A stretch of DNA of 64,000 nucleotides from Xanthobacter flavus. GTDB lineage: Bacteria > Pseudomonadota > Alphaproteobacteria > Rhizobiales > Xanthobacteraceae. Each line of letters starts with the position of its first letter. Positions within the stretch are counted from its first letter, which is position 1. A program made the translations under genes and the position numbers. Positions 15,906 through 26,992 of this stretch are shown here, piece after piece. The stretch covers positions 744,001 to 808,000 of the forward strand of contig NZ_JAGGML010000001.1 of assembly GCF_017875275.1 (NCBI RefSeq), given 5' to 3'. The notes beneath the pieces are model-generated. The model was given only the letters and a program-made list of their open reading frames with translations. It searched no databases and was not told where the DNA came from.

Positions 15906-16661
15906 CTACTCCCGCCGCGCCCACGGCAGCACCACCGTCTCGCCGGCATGGGTGAGGCGCACGGCATCCACGCCAAAGGCGTCCGCGAGATAAGCGTCGT
16001 CGAGCACCTCTGTCGGCGTCCCCTCGGCGAGGAGGCGGCCGTCCTTCATCAAGGCGAGCCGATCGCAGAAGCGGCCGGCGAGGGTGAGATCGTGCAACAC
16101 CGCCACCACCACGGCACCGCGCCGGGCGGTGTCGCGCAGCAGGGCCATCACTTCCAGCTGGTGCAGCGGATCGAGCGCGGCGGAGGGCTCGTCGGCGAGG
16201 AGGATCGGCGCCTCCACCGCCAGCGCGCGGGCGAGCAGCACCCGTGCCCGCTCGCCGCCGGAGAGGGTATCGGCCGAGCGGCGGGCAAGCCCTTCCACCC
16301 CGGCCGCCGCCATGGCCCGGCGCGCGGCATCGTCCACGACCGCCGCGCCATGGGGCAGGCGCCCCAGCGCCACCACCTCCTCCACCGGCAGAGGCCAGTG
16401 GATGCGGCCATCCTGCGGGAGATAGGCGATGGTCCGCCCGAGCCCCCGCCGGCCAATCTCGGCACCGCTGCGGCCGTCATAGAGCACGCGGCCGGAGGCC
16501 GGCGTCTCGAGGCCCGCGAGCACCCGCATCAGGCTGGTCTTGCCGGCGCCGTTGGGGCCGAGGAGGCCGAGGAAGATGCCGCCTTCAACCTCCAGACTGA
16601 GGTCCCGCACCAGCGTCGCGGCGCCGCGCGTGACGGTGACGGAACGGGCGTCAAGCCTCAT
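15906..16661 (-). CDS. btuD: Vitamin B12 ABC importer ATPase
   Basis: The 251-residue ATPase has Walker A GPNGAGKT (35-42), a signature TLSGGERARVLLARAL, Walker B ILLADEPSAALDP and the switch VLHDLTLAGRF, typical of the FecE/BtuD/HmuV group. Its ATG overlaps the btuC stop. B12 rather than iron or haem is inferred from the cobalamin riboswitch and BtuB-like receptor at the head of the same gene run. Confidence 0.85.
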   Translation of the reverse strand: MRLDARSVTVTRGAATLVRDLSLEVEGGIFLGLLGPNGAGKTSLMRVLAGLETPASGRVLYDGRSGAEIGRRGLGRTIAYLPQDGRIHWPLPVEEVVALGRLPHGAAVVDDAARRAMAAAGVEGLARRSADTLSGGERARVLLARALAVEAPILLADEPSAALDPLHQLEVMALLRDTARRGAVVVAVLHDLTLAGRFCDRLALMKDGRLLAEGTPTEVLDDAYLADAFGVDAVRLTHAGETVVLPWARRE

Positions 16662-17644
16662 GCCTCCCTCCCCCTGAGCCGCGCGAGGAGCACGAGGAAG
16701 AAGGGCGCGCCGATGAGCGCCGTCACCACGCCGAGCTGCAGCTCCGGCCGGGTGGGCACGAGGCGCACCGCGATGTCCGCGCCGAGGGTGAGCGCCGCGC
16801 CCGCGAGCCCGCTCGCGGCCAGCAGCCGGCCCGGCCGGTGCCCGACCAGCGGGCGCACCAGATGGGGCACCACGAGGCCGACGAAGCCGATGGCTCCCGC
16901 CACCGCCACGCTCGCCCCCACCGCAGCCGCCGTGCCGCCGATGACGAGGAGGCGCACCCGGCGCAGCGGGAAGCCGAGGCTTTCAGCGGCGTCCTCGCCC
17001 AATGTCAGCGCATCGAGCGCCGGGCCGGTGGCGAGCACCAATACCCAGCCCACCGCCATGAAGGGCAGCGCCAGCGCCACATGCACAAGGCTGCGGTCGG
17101 CCAGCGAGCCCATGAGCCAGAACACCAGCTCCAGCGCCGCATAGGGGCTCGGCGCCAGATTCAGCGCCAGCGCGGTAAGCGCGCCGGCGAGGCTGGAGAG
17201 CGCGACGCCGGCGAGGATCAGCATCACCGTCCCCGCGCCCCGCGCGGCGAGGGCGAGCAGCACGGCGGTGGCCGCAGCGGCACCCATCAGACCACCCAGT
17301 GGCAGGGCCAGCGCGAAGGAGGTGGAGAAGCCGAAATAGAAGGCGATCACCGCCCCCAGCGCCGCCGCGCCGGAGACGCCCACCACGCCGGGATCGGCCA
17401 AAGGATTGCGCATCAGCCCCTGCAAGGCCGCCCCGGTGAGGCCGAGGCTGAAGCCCACCGCCGCGCCGAGGATGGCGCGCGGCAGGCGCAGCTCCGACAG
17501 CACCAGCGCGGCAACGCTCGGCCGGCCGGCGAGGAGATCACCGAAGGCAGTGCCAAGGTCGAGCGGGGCATAGCCCACCGCCACCGAGGCGCAGAACAAC
17601 ACCGCGACCAGAAGGCCGAGGCCGAGGACAACGCGCGAGGGCAT
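16658..17644 (-). CDS. btuC: Vitamin B12 ABC importer permease (FecCD/BtuC family)
   Basis: With the ATG at 17644, which shares one base with the preceding stop, the protein has 328 residues and about ten membrane helices. Family landmarks are LRLPRAILGAAVGFSLGLTGAALQGLMRNPLADP near the N-terminus (shown here across two helices), GVVGVSGAAALGA, and VGLVVPHLVRPLVGHRP in the ATPase-coupling region. It forms the inner-membrane channel for cobalamin as a homodimer with BtuD. Overlaps on both sides show an operon. Confidence 0.87.
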   Translation of the reverse strand: MPSRVVLGLGLLVAVLFCASVAVGYAPLDLGTAFGDLLAGRPSVAALVLSELRLPRAILGAAVGFSLGLTGAALQGLMRNPLADPGVVGVSGAAALGAVIAFYFGFSTSFALALPLGGLMGAAAATAVLLALAARGAGTVMLILAGVALSSLAGALTALALNLAPSPYAALELVFWLMGSLADRSLVHVALALPFMAVGWVLVLATGPALDALTLGEDAAESLGFPLRRVRLLVIGGTAAAVGASVAVAGAIGFVGLVVPHLVRPLVGHRPGRLLAASGLAGAALTLGADIAVRLVPTRPELQLGVVTALIGAPFFLVLLARLRGREA

Positions 17645-18561
17645 CAGCGCGTCCCCTCGGCGGCGGCGTGGTGGACGCCCCCCGCTGCCGGCCGCCCGGC
17701 TTCCGGGCCGGACAAACGGGCACGGGCCGCAGCCAAAAGGGCTGCCGCCTCGGCAAGGTCCGGCCCGGCGCAGGTCCACAGCCTGAGCGGCAAAGCCAGC
17801 GTGCGATCCTTGAAGGGGGCGAGCGCGGGGTGATGCAGCAAGGCGTCGGCGAGGGAGGGCGGCGCCGCCTCATCAGCATTCACCACCACGAGGTCGGGCG
17901 CGGCGCGCACGATCTCCTCCAGCGCCAGCTGGCCCATCTTGTCCGTGGGCAGGCGTGCCGCGAGGTTGGCAAGCCCGGCCTTCGCCATCAATTCATCCGC
18001 CAGCGAGCCGCGGCCGGTGGTGAAGCCGTTGGGGCGCAGAACAACGGCGGAGGGGCGCTCGCCCGCGACCGGCGGCAGGCGCGCGAAGGCCGCTTCCATC
18101 TCCCGCACCATGGCCGCGCCTCGCTCCGGCACGCCGAGGCGTTCGGCCACCATGCGGATCTGGGCGTAGGCCTCGTCGAGGGTCTGCGGCTCGGCCAGTT
18201 CAAGCACCTCGAAGCCGAGTCGGCGCAGCATGGCGGTGGCGGTGCGCGTGGTGTAGGCGCCGGCCAGCACCAGGTCCGGCTTCAGCGGCACCACCTCTTC
18301 CGCCAGCCCACGATTGACGGGGACCGCGCGCGCAAGGTCCGCCACGTTGGACGAGAGCGGATCGCGCGCGAGATGGGTGACGGAGAGCACCTGCCCGGCA
18401 TCGGCGAGCCGGAGGGCCATTTCGTCCGTGCACAGGTTGAGCGAGACAACGCGGGGCCGGGCATGTGGCGGAACAGGGGCTTCCTCCGCCCGCGCCGGGG
18501 CGCAGGCGAGAAGAGCGGCCAAGAGACCCGCCGGGAAAAGCCCGGCCGCCGCGAACCTCAC
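17644..18561 (-). CDS. btuF: Periplasmic cobalamin-binding protein (BtuF-like)
   Basis: The 305-residue protein starts at GTG 18561, 16 bp after the btuB stop, with a signal peptide ending APARA near residue 25. The mature part follows the helical-backbone (type III) binding-protein plan: RVVSLNLCTDEMALRLAD, GLAEEVVPLKPDLVLAGAYTT, LGFEVLELAEPQTLDEAYAQI and a C-lobe ending LRLWTCAGPDLAEAAALL. It takes B12 from BtuB and hands it to BtuCD. The last 20 residues are a low-complexity Ala/Gly tail. Confidence 0.85.
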   Translation of the reverse strand: MRFAAAGLFPAGLLAALLACAPARAEEAPVPPHARPRVVSLNLCTDEMALRLADAGQVLSVTHLARDPLSSNVADLARAVPVNRGLAEEVVPLKPDLVLAGAYTTRTATAMLRRLGFEVLELAEPQTLDEAYAQIRMVAERLGVPERGAAMVREMEAAFARLPPVAGERPSAVVLRPNGFTTGRGSLADELMAKAGLANLAARLPTDKMGQLALEEIVRAAPDLVVVNADEAAPPSLADALLHHPALAPFKDRTLALPLRLWTCAGPDLAEAAALLAAARARLSGPEAGRPAAGGVHHAAAEGTR

Positions 18562-18577
18562 CGCCTCACCATGCGCT

Positions 18578-20563
<1,986 letters not shown>

Positions 20564-20655
20564 GAGGAACTCGACGGCACGGGTGGTCCGTCACCGCGAA
20601 CGAGGCATGCCCGGCCCTATCGGACCGGGACAAAACCGCCATCAGGAGAACCCCG

Positions 20656-20863
20656 CCCGATGTGCTCGCGCGTGACCACGGCTGACGGCAGGTCTCCTGG
20701 CTCGCGGGTCGCCGCCCTTGTGCCGCCTTCCCAGGCCTTGCGACCCAGTGGCTGATGGCAGAGGACTCGCCGCTTACAGTTGCGGGGGCAGCCGCGGCAT
20801 ATCCGGCAAGGCCGGAGCACCGCGTTCCCTTTTGATCCCTTGCGGGAACCGTCGCCACGACCA
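20656..20863 (-). ncRNA. Cobalamin riboswitch (adenosylcobalamin-type leader)
   Basis: On the minus strand, about 90 nt before the btuB start, lies the conserved B12 box AGCCAGGAGACCTGCCGTCA (20702-20683). Upstream of it are other riboswitch blocks: a GC-rich P3 region, CCGCAACTGTAAGCGG with its CTGTAAGCGGYGA-like core at about 20785-20765, a GCCACTGGG segment near 20747-20739 and CTGGGAAGGCGG at about 20735-20724. The order and spacing match the class. It should repress btuB-btuF-btuC-btuD when the ligand binds, probably by hiding the ribosome site. Confidence 0.93.
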
Positions 20864-21196
20864 TAGGCGGGGGCGGTCCCTCGCGTCAACGAATCCTTCG
20901 CATCTGCAAAAACTTGAACGCAACTGCGGAAAGACCTCGCGTAACCGCGAGCGTAGCGATCACATCTTGCGCTTTGCTTCACCAAACGCGTGGTCCGAAA
21001 CCACCACCGCGCCGTAAATTCTGCATGCGACTGCCTGCAAAAACGGCACCAGCAAAGGCTCGACCCTCCTTCCGCTAGGTTATGGTAGCGCACGGTTCTC
21101 AATTCGCTTAAACGATTGAGAGCCGCCCCGTCCTGCGGGAGGGTGGGCACTACTAAAGTATAATAACCGAATAATCGGACACACAGGGAGTAGAAG
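20864..21196. other. 333-bp divergent intergenic region
   Basis: This gap separates the B12 riboswitch from the second LIV-type importer. It is AT-richer than its surroundings. The left end must hold the btuB promoter on the minus strand; the right end holds the palindrome and -10 element annotated at 21097-21164. No open frame in it looks coding. Confidence 0.6.
21097..21164 (+). promoter_or_regulatory. Palindrome and -10 element before the second LIV-type importer
   Basis: TCTCAAT (21097-21103) and ATTGAGA (21115-21121) form a 7-bp inverted repeat with an 11-bp centre, TCGCTTAAACG, that is partly self-complementary. Downstream is a perfect TATAAT at 21159-21164, 33 bp before the ATG. No good -35 hexamer lies 16-18 bp further up, so the promoter would need an activator; the palindrome is a candidate site for one. 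Confidence 0.4.
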
Positions 21197-22417
21197 ATGC
21201 GACTGAGGAGCATGGTCGCGGCTTTGGCCGCAGGCGTTGCCGTTTTCGGGCTTGCCTTTTCCGGCGCAGCCTACGCCGCCGACCCCATCAAAATCGGACT
21301 CACCGGCCCCTTCACCGGCGGCTCGTCCTCCATGGGCGTGAGCATGCGCGACGGCGTGAAGCTCGCCGTGGATGAGGTGAACAAGGCCGGGGGCGTACTG
21401 GGCCGTCCCCTCCAGCTCGTCGAGCGTGACGACGAGGCCAAGAACGAGGTGGGCGTGCAGATCGCCCAGGAGCTCATCAACAAGGAAGGCGTCGTCGCTA
21501 CCCTCGGCTACATCAACACCGGCGTGGCGCTGGCCTCCCAGCGCTTCTATCAGGAAGCCGAGATTCCAGTGATCAACAACGTGGCCACCGGCACCCTCAT
21601 CTCCAAGCAGTTCGTGCCGCCGGACAACAAGAACAACTACATCTTCCGCACCTCCGCCAACGACGCCATCCAGAGCGCCATGATCGCCGACGAGGCGGTG
21701 AAGCGGCAGGGTTTCAAGAAGCCGGCCATCCTCGCCGACTCGACCAATTACGGCCAGCTCGGCCGCGCCGATCTGGTGAAGGCCCTCGCCACCATGGGCG
21801 TGAAGCCGGTTGCCGAAGAAAAGTTCAACATCGGCGACACCGACATGACCGCGCAGCTGCTGCGCGCCAAGGAGGCCGGCGCCGACGTGGTGCTGACCTA
21901 CGCCATCGGCCCCGAACTGGCGCAGATCGCCAACGGCATGGCCAAGCTCGGCTGGAAGGTGCCCATGATCGGCTCGTGGACGCTCTCCATGGCCAATTTC
22001 ATCGACACCGCCGGTGCCAACGGCAACGGCGCGATGATGCCGCAGACCTTCATCCAGCTGCCGGACACCCCCAAGCGCAAGGCCTTCATCGAGGCCTATC
22101 AGGCCGCCTACAAGATCGACCGCATGCCCTCGCCGGTCTCCGCCGCGCAGGGCTATGATTCGGTGCTGCTGCTCGCCGCCGCCATCAAGCAGGCGGGCTC
22201 CACCGACGGCCGCAAGGTCCGCGAGGCGCTGGAAAACCTCAGCACCAAGGTCGAGGGCGTGGTCACCGTCTACGACAAGCCCTTCTCCGCCACCGACCAC
22301 GAGGCCATCACCGCCAACATCCCGGTGTTCGGCCTCGTGAAGGACGGCCGCGTGGTCGCCGCCCACCCCGAGGACATCGCCGGCGACAAGGCGGTGCGGG
22401 TGAAGGCGAAGAACTGA
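21197..22417 (+). CDS. Periplasmic substrate-binding protein of a LIV-type ABC importer (system 2)
   Basis: The 406-residue protein has a signal peptide ending AAYAA near residue 27 and a type I binding fold starting DPIKIGLTGPFTGGSSSMGVSMRDGVKLA, very like branched-chain amino-acid binding proteins. A GGGAG ribosome site precedes ATG 21197. The SSSM...G pocket region and the DSTNYGQLGRADLVKAL hinge segment are typical. The ligand is not certain. A weak terminator-like hairpin and a composite repeat follow before the permease genes. Confidence 0.9.
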   Translation: MRLRSMVAALAAGVAVFGLAFSGAAYAADPIKIGLTGPFTGGSSSMGVSMRDGVKLAVDEVNKAGGVLGRPLQLVERDDEAKNEVGVQIAQELINKEGVVATLGYINTGVALASQRFYQEAEIPVINNVATGTLISKQFVPPDNKNNYIFRTSANDAIQSAMIADEAVKRQGFKKPAILADSTNYGQLGRADLVKALATMGVKPVAEEKFNIGDTDMTAQLLRAKEAGADVVLTYAIGPELAQIANGMAKLGWKVPMIGSWTLSMANFIDTAGANGNGAMMPQTFIQLPDTPKRKAFIEAYQAAYKIDRMPSPVSAAQGYDSVLLLAAAIKQAGSTDGRKVREALENLSTKVEGVVTVYDKPFSATDHEAITANIPVFGLVKDGRVVAAHPEDIAGDKAVRVKAKN

Positions 22418-22425
22418 GGCTGACC

Positions 22426-22457
22426 GGGCCGCGTCCACTAGCTGACCCGGCCCTTTT
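22426..22457 (+). terminator. Weak hairpin terminator/attenuator after the binding-protein gene
   Basis: GGGCCG (22426-22431) pairs with CGGCCC (22448-22453) and is followed by TTTT. The stem is short (6 bp) with a 16-nt loop, so it would act at most as a partial stop that lowers permease expression relative to the binding protein. Confidence 0.35.
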
Positions 22458-22464
22458 GTGCGCC

Positions 22465-22574
22465 GTCATCCCCCGGCTTGTCCGGGGGATCCACGGGGTG
22501 ACCTGGCGGCCTGCGAAGTAACAAAGAGCTGACCAGGCGGCGAAGTGGATGCCCCGGACGAGCCGGGGCATGAC
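22465..22574. repeat. Composite two-hairpin intergenic repeat, copy 2
   Basis: The left arm at 22465-22494 is type B (stem CCCCCGG/CCGGGGG, loop CTTGT). The right arm at 22545-22574 is type A (stem GCCCCGG/CCGGGGC, loop ACGAG). The spacer is 50 bp. The copy lies between the binding-protein and LivH-like genes of ABC system 2. Its arm sequences are identical to those of the copy at 43156, while the spacers differ. Confidence 0.9.
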
Positions 22575-22723
22575 GGAACTGGGTGGGGTGTCGGTTCATA
22601 ACCCGCCCCGCGATCAGCCCCCTTCACCCCACACCATTCGGATCGCCGCGCCATCGAGCGCGGCGGCCGGTTCGCCGGAACCCTGCCGTGACGCGGGGGC
22701 CGCGCCCCCTTCCGGAGATCGTC

Positions 22724-23623
22724 ATGAACGTCCTCTCGCAGCTCATCGTGAGCGGCATCGCCGTGGGCATGATCTACGGCGTCATCGCCTTCAGCTATCA
22801 GCTCACCTTCGCCACCTCGAAGACCCTGAACTTCGGCCAGGGCGAGGCCCTGATGCTGGGGGCGCTGGTGGGCCTCACCACCATCAATTTCCTCATCGGC
22901 CAGGCGCTCGGCACCCTGTGGGCCTACCTGCTCATGCTGCCCATCGTCTTCGCCTTCGGCCTCGCGCAGGGCGCGGTGGTGGAATGGCTCGGCGTGCGGC
23001 AGGCGGTGAAGGCGAAGTCGGAAGCCGGCTGGATCATGGCGACCATCGCGCTGGGCATCATCTTCCGCAATCTCGCCGAGAACATCTGGGGCCGCGACGC
23101 GCTGCGCTTCCCCTCCCCGCTGCCGGAGGCGGCGCTCACCATCGGCCCGGTGCGCATCCAGCCCATGGAGATCGCCATCGTCATCGGCGCGCTCGCCATC
23201 ATGCTGGCGGTGGAAATCTTCAACCGGCGCTCCATCTTCGGCAAGGCCGTGGTGGCCACCGCCAATGACCGCGACGCGGCGGGCCTGATGGGCATCGACA
23301 CGCGGCGCGTCATCACCTTCTCCTACGCGCTCTCCTCCATGACCGCGGCGTTCGCCGGCGTGCTCATCGCCCCCGTCACCCTCACCGGCGCCACCATGGG
23401 CGCGGTACTGGGGCTGAAGGCGTTCGCGGTGGCCATCATCGGCGGCCTGTCGAGCGGCATGGGCGTCATCGTCGGCGGCCTCATCCTCGGCATCACCGAG
23501 ACGCTGACCGGCTACTACATCTCCACCGGCTACAAGGACGTGCCGGGCCTCGTGCTGCTGCTGCTGGTGCTCTCGCTGAAGCCCTCGGGCCTGTTCGGCC
23601 GCGCCACCATCAAGAAGGTCTGA
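22724..23623 (+). CDS. LIV-type ABC importer inner-membrane permease, LivH-like (system 2)
   Basis: I set the start at ATG 22724 (CGGAGA ribosome site upstream), which gives 299 residues and the usual LivH beginning MNVLSQLIVSGIAVGMIYGV. Landmarks are TLNFGQGEALMLGALVGL and AVAIIGGLSSGMGVIVGGLILG. About eight helices are visible. It pairs with the LivM half of the fusion protein encoded five bases further on. Confidence 0.9.
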   Translation: MNVLSQLIVSGIAVGMIYGVIAFSYQLTFATSKTLNFGQGEALMLGALVGLTTINFLIGQALGTLWAYLLMLPIVFAFGLAQGAVVEWLGVRQAVKAKSEAGWIMATIALGIIFRNLAENIWGRDALRFPSPLPEAALTIGPVRIQPMEIAIVIGALAIMLAVEIFNRRSIFGKAVVATANDRDAAGLMGIDTRRVITFSYALSSMTAAFAGVLIAPVTLTGATMGAVLGLKAFAVAIIGGLSSGMGVIVGGLILGITETLTGYYISTGYKDVPGLVLLLLVLSLKPSGLFGRATIKKV

Positions 23624-23628
23624 GCCCC

Positions 23629-25620
23629 ATGCTCGCGCGCCGCCTCCTCTCCTCCACGGGGTCGCTCCTCGGCCTCGCGGTGCTCGTCGTGCTGCCGTTC
23701 GTGGTGACGAGCCCCTATTATCTCCACCTGCTGGTGACCATCGCCATCTTCTCGATCCTGCTGCTCGGGCTCGACGTGGTGTTCGGCTATACGGGCGAGG
23801 TGTCCATCGGCCATGCCGCGCTGTTCGGCATCGGCGCCTACACGGCCGGCTGCCTCGCCATGCATTTCGGCATCGGCTTCTGGCCGGCGCTGCCCTTGGC
23901 CATCGTCGTCGCCTGCCTGTTCGGCGTGGTGCTGGCGCTGCCGGCGCTGCGCGTCACCGGCCCCTATCTCGCCATGGTGACGCTGGCCTTCGGCACCATC
24001 GTGCAGATCCTCATCAACGAGATGACGGACCTCACCAACGGTCCCCTCGGCATCAAGCTGACGACGCCCCTCTTCATCGACCTCAGGTGGCTCGGCGACA
24101 CCATTCCGCTGTTCGACATGTCGCTGAAGCGCATGAAGGAAGTGGAATATTACTACATCGCCGCCATCGCGCTGGTGCTCACCCTCATCATCATCAACCG
24201 CATCCTCGCCTCCCACCTCGGCCGGGCGTTCGAGGCGCTGCGCGACAGCCCCATCGCGTCCGATTGCATGGGCGTGTCGGTCTACAAGCACAAGGTGCTG
24301 GCCTTCGTGATCTCCGCCGGCCTCGCCGGCCTCGCGGGGGCGCTGTTCGCCTATTCGGAGCAGTATATCGCGCCGAACAATTTCGGCTTTGAGCTGTCGG
24401 TGCAGTTCCTGCTGGCGGTCACGGTGGGCGGGCGCAAGTCTCGGCTGGGGCCGATCCTCGGCGCGGTCATCATCGTGTTCCTGCCGAACCTGCTGTCCGA
24501 CATCGAGCTGTTCCGCTACATCGCCGGCACCATCGCGCTCATCGCCGTCATCGCCGGCGCGCGGGTCTTCGTGAAGGATCCGGAGAACCGCGTGCGCAAC
24601 GCCATTCCCGTGGTGCTGTGCCTCGCCTTCTTCGTCTTCTCGATGCTGCTGCAGAAGATCACCGACTACAAGCTCGCCGTCTTCGGCGTGATGATCCTGT
24701 TCGTGGTCTATTATCTGCCGGACGGCATCGTCGGCTTCCTGAAGCGCGCCGCCGCACAGCTCTGGCCGAGCCTCGTGCAGTCCCACGCCGTCATCCACGC
24801 CGACACCCACGGCAAGGCGGTCACCGCCTCCCACGAAGGCCATTCGGGCGTGCTGCTCCACGTGGACAATGTGGTGATGCAGTTCGGCGGCCTGCGGGCG
24901 CTGGATCAGGTCTCCATCGAGGTGAAGCCCGGCACCATCCACGGCCTCATCGGGCCGAACGGCTCGGGCAAGAGCACCATGATGAACGTGCTCACCGGCA
25001 TCTATGTGCCCACGGCCGGCGCCGTCCGGTTCAAGGGGCAGGACATGGCCGGCAAGACCTCTTCCGACATCGCCAGCGAGGGCATCGCCCGCACCTTCCA
25101 GAACGTGCAGCTCTTCGCCGAGCTGACCCTGATCGAGAACGTGCTGGTGGGCCTCCACCACACCTATCAGGCGACCTTCGCCGAGGTGGCGCTGGGCCTG
25201 CCGCGCATAAGGCGGGAGGAGAAGGCGGCGCGCGAGCGGGCCATGAGCCTCCTCGCCTTCGTCGGCCTCTCGGACCTCGCCAACGAGGAGGCGCGCAACC
25301 TGCCGTATGGTAAGCAGCGCCTGCTGGAGATCGCCCGCGCACTGGCCCTCGATCCCGCCCTCCTGCTGCTCGACGAGCCCGCCGCCGGCCTCACCGCGCC
25401 GGACATCAAGCACCTCGTGGAGATCATCAAGAAGGTGCGCCACGCGGGGCTCACCATCGTGCTCATCGAGCATCACATGGATGTGGTGATGGGCCTGTGC
25501 GACACGGTGACGGTGCTGGACTTCGGCCAGAAGATCGCCGAGGGCAAGCCAGCCGAGGTGCAGGCCAACGAGCGCGTCATCGAGGCCTATCTCGGCGGCG
25601 CCGCCGCTGCGGCGGAATGA
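23629..25620 (+). CDS. LivM-LivG fusion: permease and ATPase in one polypeptide (system 2)
   Basis: The 663-residue protein joins two subunits. Residues 1-375 are a LivM-type permease (GLDVVFGYTGEVSIGHAALFGIGAYTAG, then ALRDSPIASDCMGVSVYKHKV in parts, and LAVTVGGRKSRLGPILGAVI). A hydrophilic linker of about 35 residues follows. Residues 410-655 are a LivG-type ATPase with Walker A GPNGSGKST, NLPYGKQRLLEIARAL as the signature region and Walker B LLLLDEPAAGL, VLIEHHMDV. I see no internal stop or frameshift, so the fusion is genuine. It fixes the permease:ATPase ratio and should work with the separate LivH and LivF subunits. Confidence 0.92.
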   Translation: MLARRLLSSTGSLLGLAVLVVLPFVVTSPYYLHLLVTIAIFSILLLGLDVVFGYTGEVSIGHAALFGIGAYTAGCLAMHFGIGFWPALPLAIVVACLFGVVLALPALRVTGPYLAMVTLAFGTIVQILINEMTDLTNGPLGIKLTTPLFIDLRWLGDTIPLFDMSLKRMKEVEYYYIAAIALVLTLIIINRILASHLGRAFEALRDSPIASDCMGVSVYKHKVLAFVISAGLAGLAGALFAYSEQYIAPNNFGFELSVQFLLAVTVGGRKSRLGPILGAVIIVFLPNLLSDIELFRYIAGTIALIAVIAGARVFVKDPENRVRNAIPVVLCLAFFVFSMLLQKITDYKLAVFGVMILFVVYYLPDGIVGFLKRAAAQLWPSLVQSHAVIHADTHGKAVTASHEGHSGVLLHVDNVVMQFGGLRALDQVSIEVKPGTIHGLIGPNGSGKSTMMNVLTGIYVPTAGAVRFKGQDMAGKTSSDIASEGIARTFQNVQLFAELTLIENVLVGLHHTYQATFAEVALGLPRIRREEKAARERAMSLLAFVGLSDLANEEARNLPYGKQRLLEIARALALDPALLLLDEPAAGLTAPDIKHLVEIIKKVRHAGLTIVLIEHHMDVVMGLCDTVTVLDFGQKIAEGKPAEVQANERVIEAYLGGAAAAAE

Positions 25621-25630
25621 GGAGATCGCC

Positions 25631-26353
<723 letters not shown>

Positions 26354-26394
26354 GTGGAGCCGCCCACTGAGGGCGAACGCCTGATTGCAACACG

Positions 26395-26421
26395 AAGGGC
26401 GCCCCAGTGGGCGCCTTTTTT
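26395..26421 (+). terminator. Intrinsic terminator of the second LIV-type operon
   Basis: GGCGCCC (26398-26404) and GGGCGCC (26409-26415) form a perfect 7-bp stem with loop CAGT. It is preceded by AAG and followed by six T residues (26416-26421). It lies 42 bp after the LivF-like stop, in the expected place for operon termination. Confidence 0.9.
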
Positions 26422-26450
26422 GTTGGTCCGGAAGTGCTCCATCCCAGCGC

Positions 26451-26474
26451 TTTTCTTTATGGGATTTTTATTTC
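26451..26474 (+). promoter_or_regulatory. T-rich tract upstream of the kdp genes, possible KdpE site
   Basis: The tract reads TTTTCTTTATGGGATTTTTA and continues into TTTC, with two TTTATx-like halves in otherwise GC-rich DNA. KdpE sites in enterobacteria are also T-rich direct repeats ahead of kdpFABC. No experimental motif for this lineage is known to me, so this is a positional suggestion only. It is 180 bp upstream of the first small gene. Confidence 0.25.
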
Positions 26475-26630
26475 GGCCCATCGCGGCCCGTCTCGAATCT
26501 TTATGCGCAAGGTGACACCTTTCGATCGCTGAGCAGCGGCCGGGCGAAAAGGTTCCGGCGCTGCGGCCGGTCGCGACGCAGGTCCTCCCGCGTCATTGCG
26601 GCCCGACACTTCTGCGAGGACGGACGTCCC

Positions 26631-26714
26631 ATGCTCGACATTCTGATGCTCGCCCTGACCGGCGGGCTTTTCGCTCTCGCCATCGGCTACGGCTACGCCT
26701 GCGAGCGGCTCTAG
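26631..26714 (+). CDS. 27-residue membrane miniprotein at the head of the kdp region
   Basis: The frame from ATG 26631 encodes one hydrophobic helix (LDILMLALTGGLFALAIGYG) followed by YACERL and a stop. Tiny proteins ending in xACxRL just upstream of kdpF are, as far as I recall, found in other proteobacteria, which supports its being real. It is not KdpF, which is the separate gene at 26893. A role as an extra small subunit or stabiliser of the Kdp complex is an inference from position. Confidence 0.55.
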   Translation: MLDILMLALTGGLFALAIGYGYACERL

Positions 26715-26754
26715 CGCCGGCTTACGGCAAGAAAGCTCTTCGGCCACCCAAGCC

Positions 26755-26862
26755 GTCATGCCCTGGCTTGTCCGGGGCATTCACTGCGTCGCCCTCTGCG
26801 CGCCACAAGACCTCGCACCCGGCTAGCCGCGAAGTGGATCCCCGGACAAGCCGGGGGATGAC
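26755..26862. repeat. Composite two-hairpin intergenic repeat, copy 3
   Basis: The left arm at 26755-26784 is type A with two substitutions. The right arm at 26834-26862 is type B with one C deleted. The spacer is 49 bp. The copy lies between the 27-residue miniprotein gene and kdpF. It is the most degenerate of the five copies. Confidence 0.85.
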
Positions 26863-26892
26863 CAACCTTCATAGTATTCGAAGGAAAAATCC

Positions 26893-26982
26893 ATGACCCT
26901 AGACTTCGCATTGGGAGGCCTCATCACGATAGGCCTCCTCTTCTACCTCACCCTCGCGTTGCTGAAGCCCGAGCGGTTCTGA
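26893..26982 (+). CDS. kdpF: Potassium-transporting ATPase small subunit KdpF
   Basis: The 29-residue protein [20 protein letters not shown] plus LALLKPERF has the standard KdpF form: one membrane helix ending in the conserved L-x-x-P-E-R/K-F. It stabilises the KdpFABC complex in the inner membrane. It ends 10 bp before kdpA, with GAGGAGG between them as the kdpA ribosome site. Confidence 0.9.
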   Translation: MTLDFALGGLITIGLLFYLTLALLKPERF

Positions 26983-26992
26983 GGAGGCACCG

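Noticed and set aside
16658-18561. Assigning the BtuC/BtuF-like genes to iron-siderophore or haem uptake.
   Set aside because: The family alone cannot decide, but the cobalamin riboswitch and BtuB-like receptor heading the same run make B12 much more likely.
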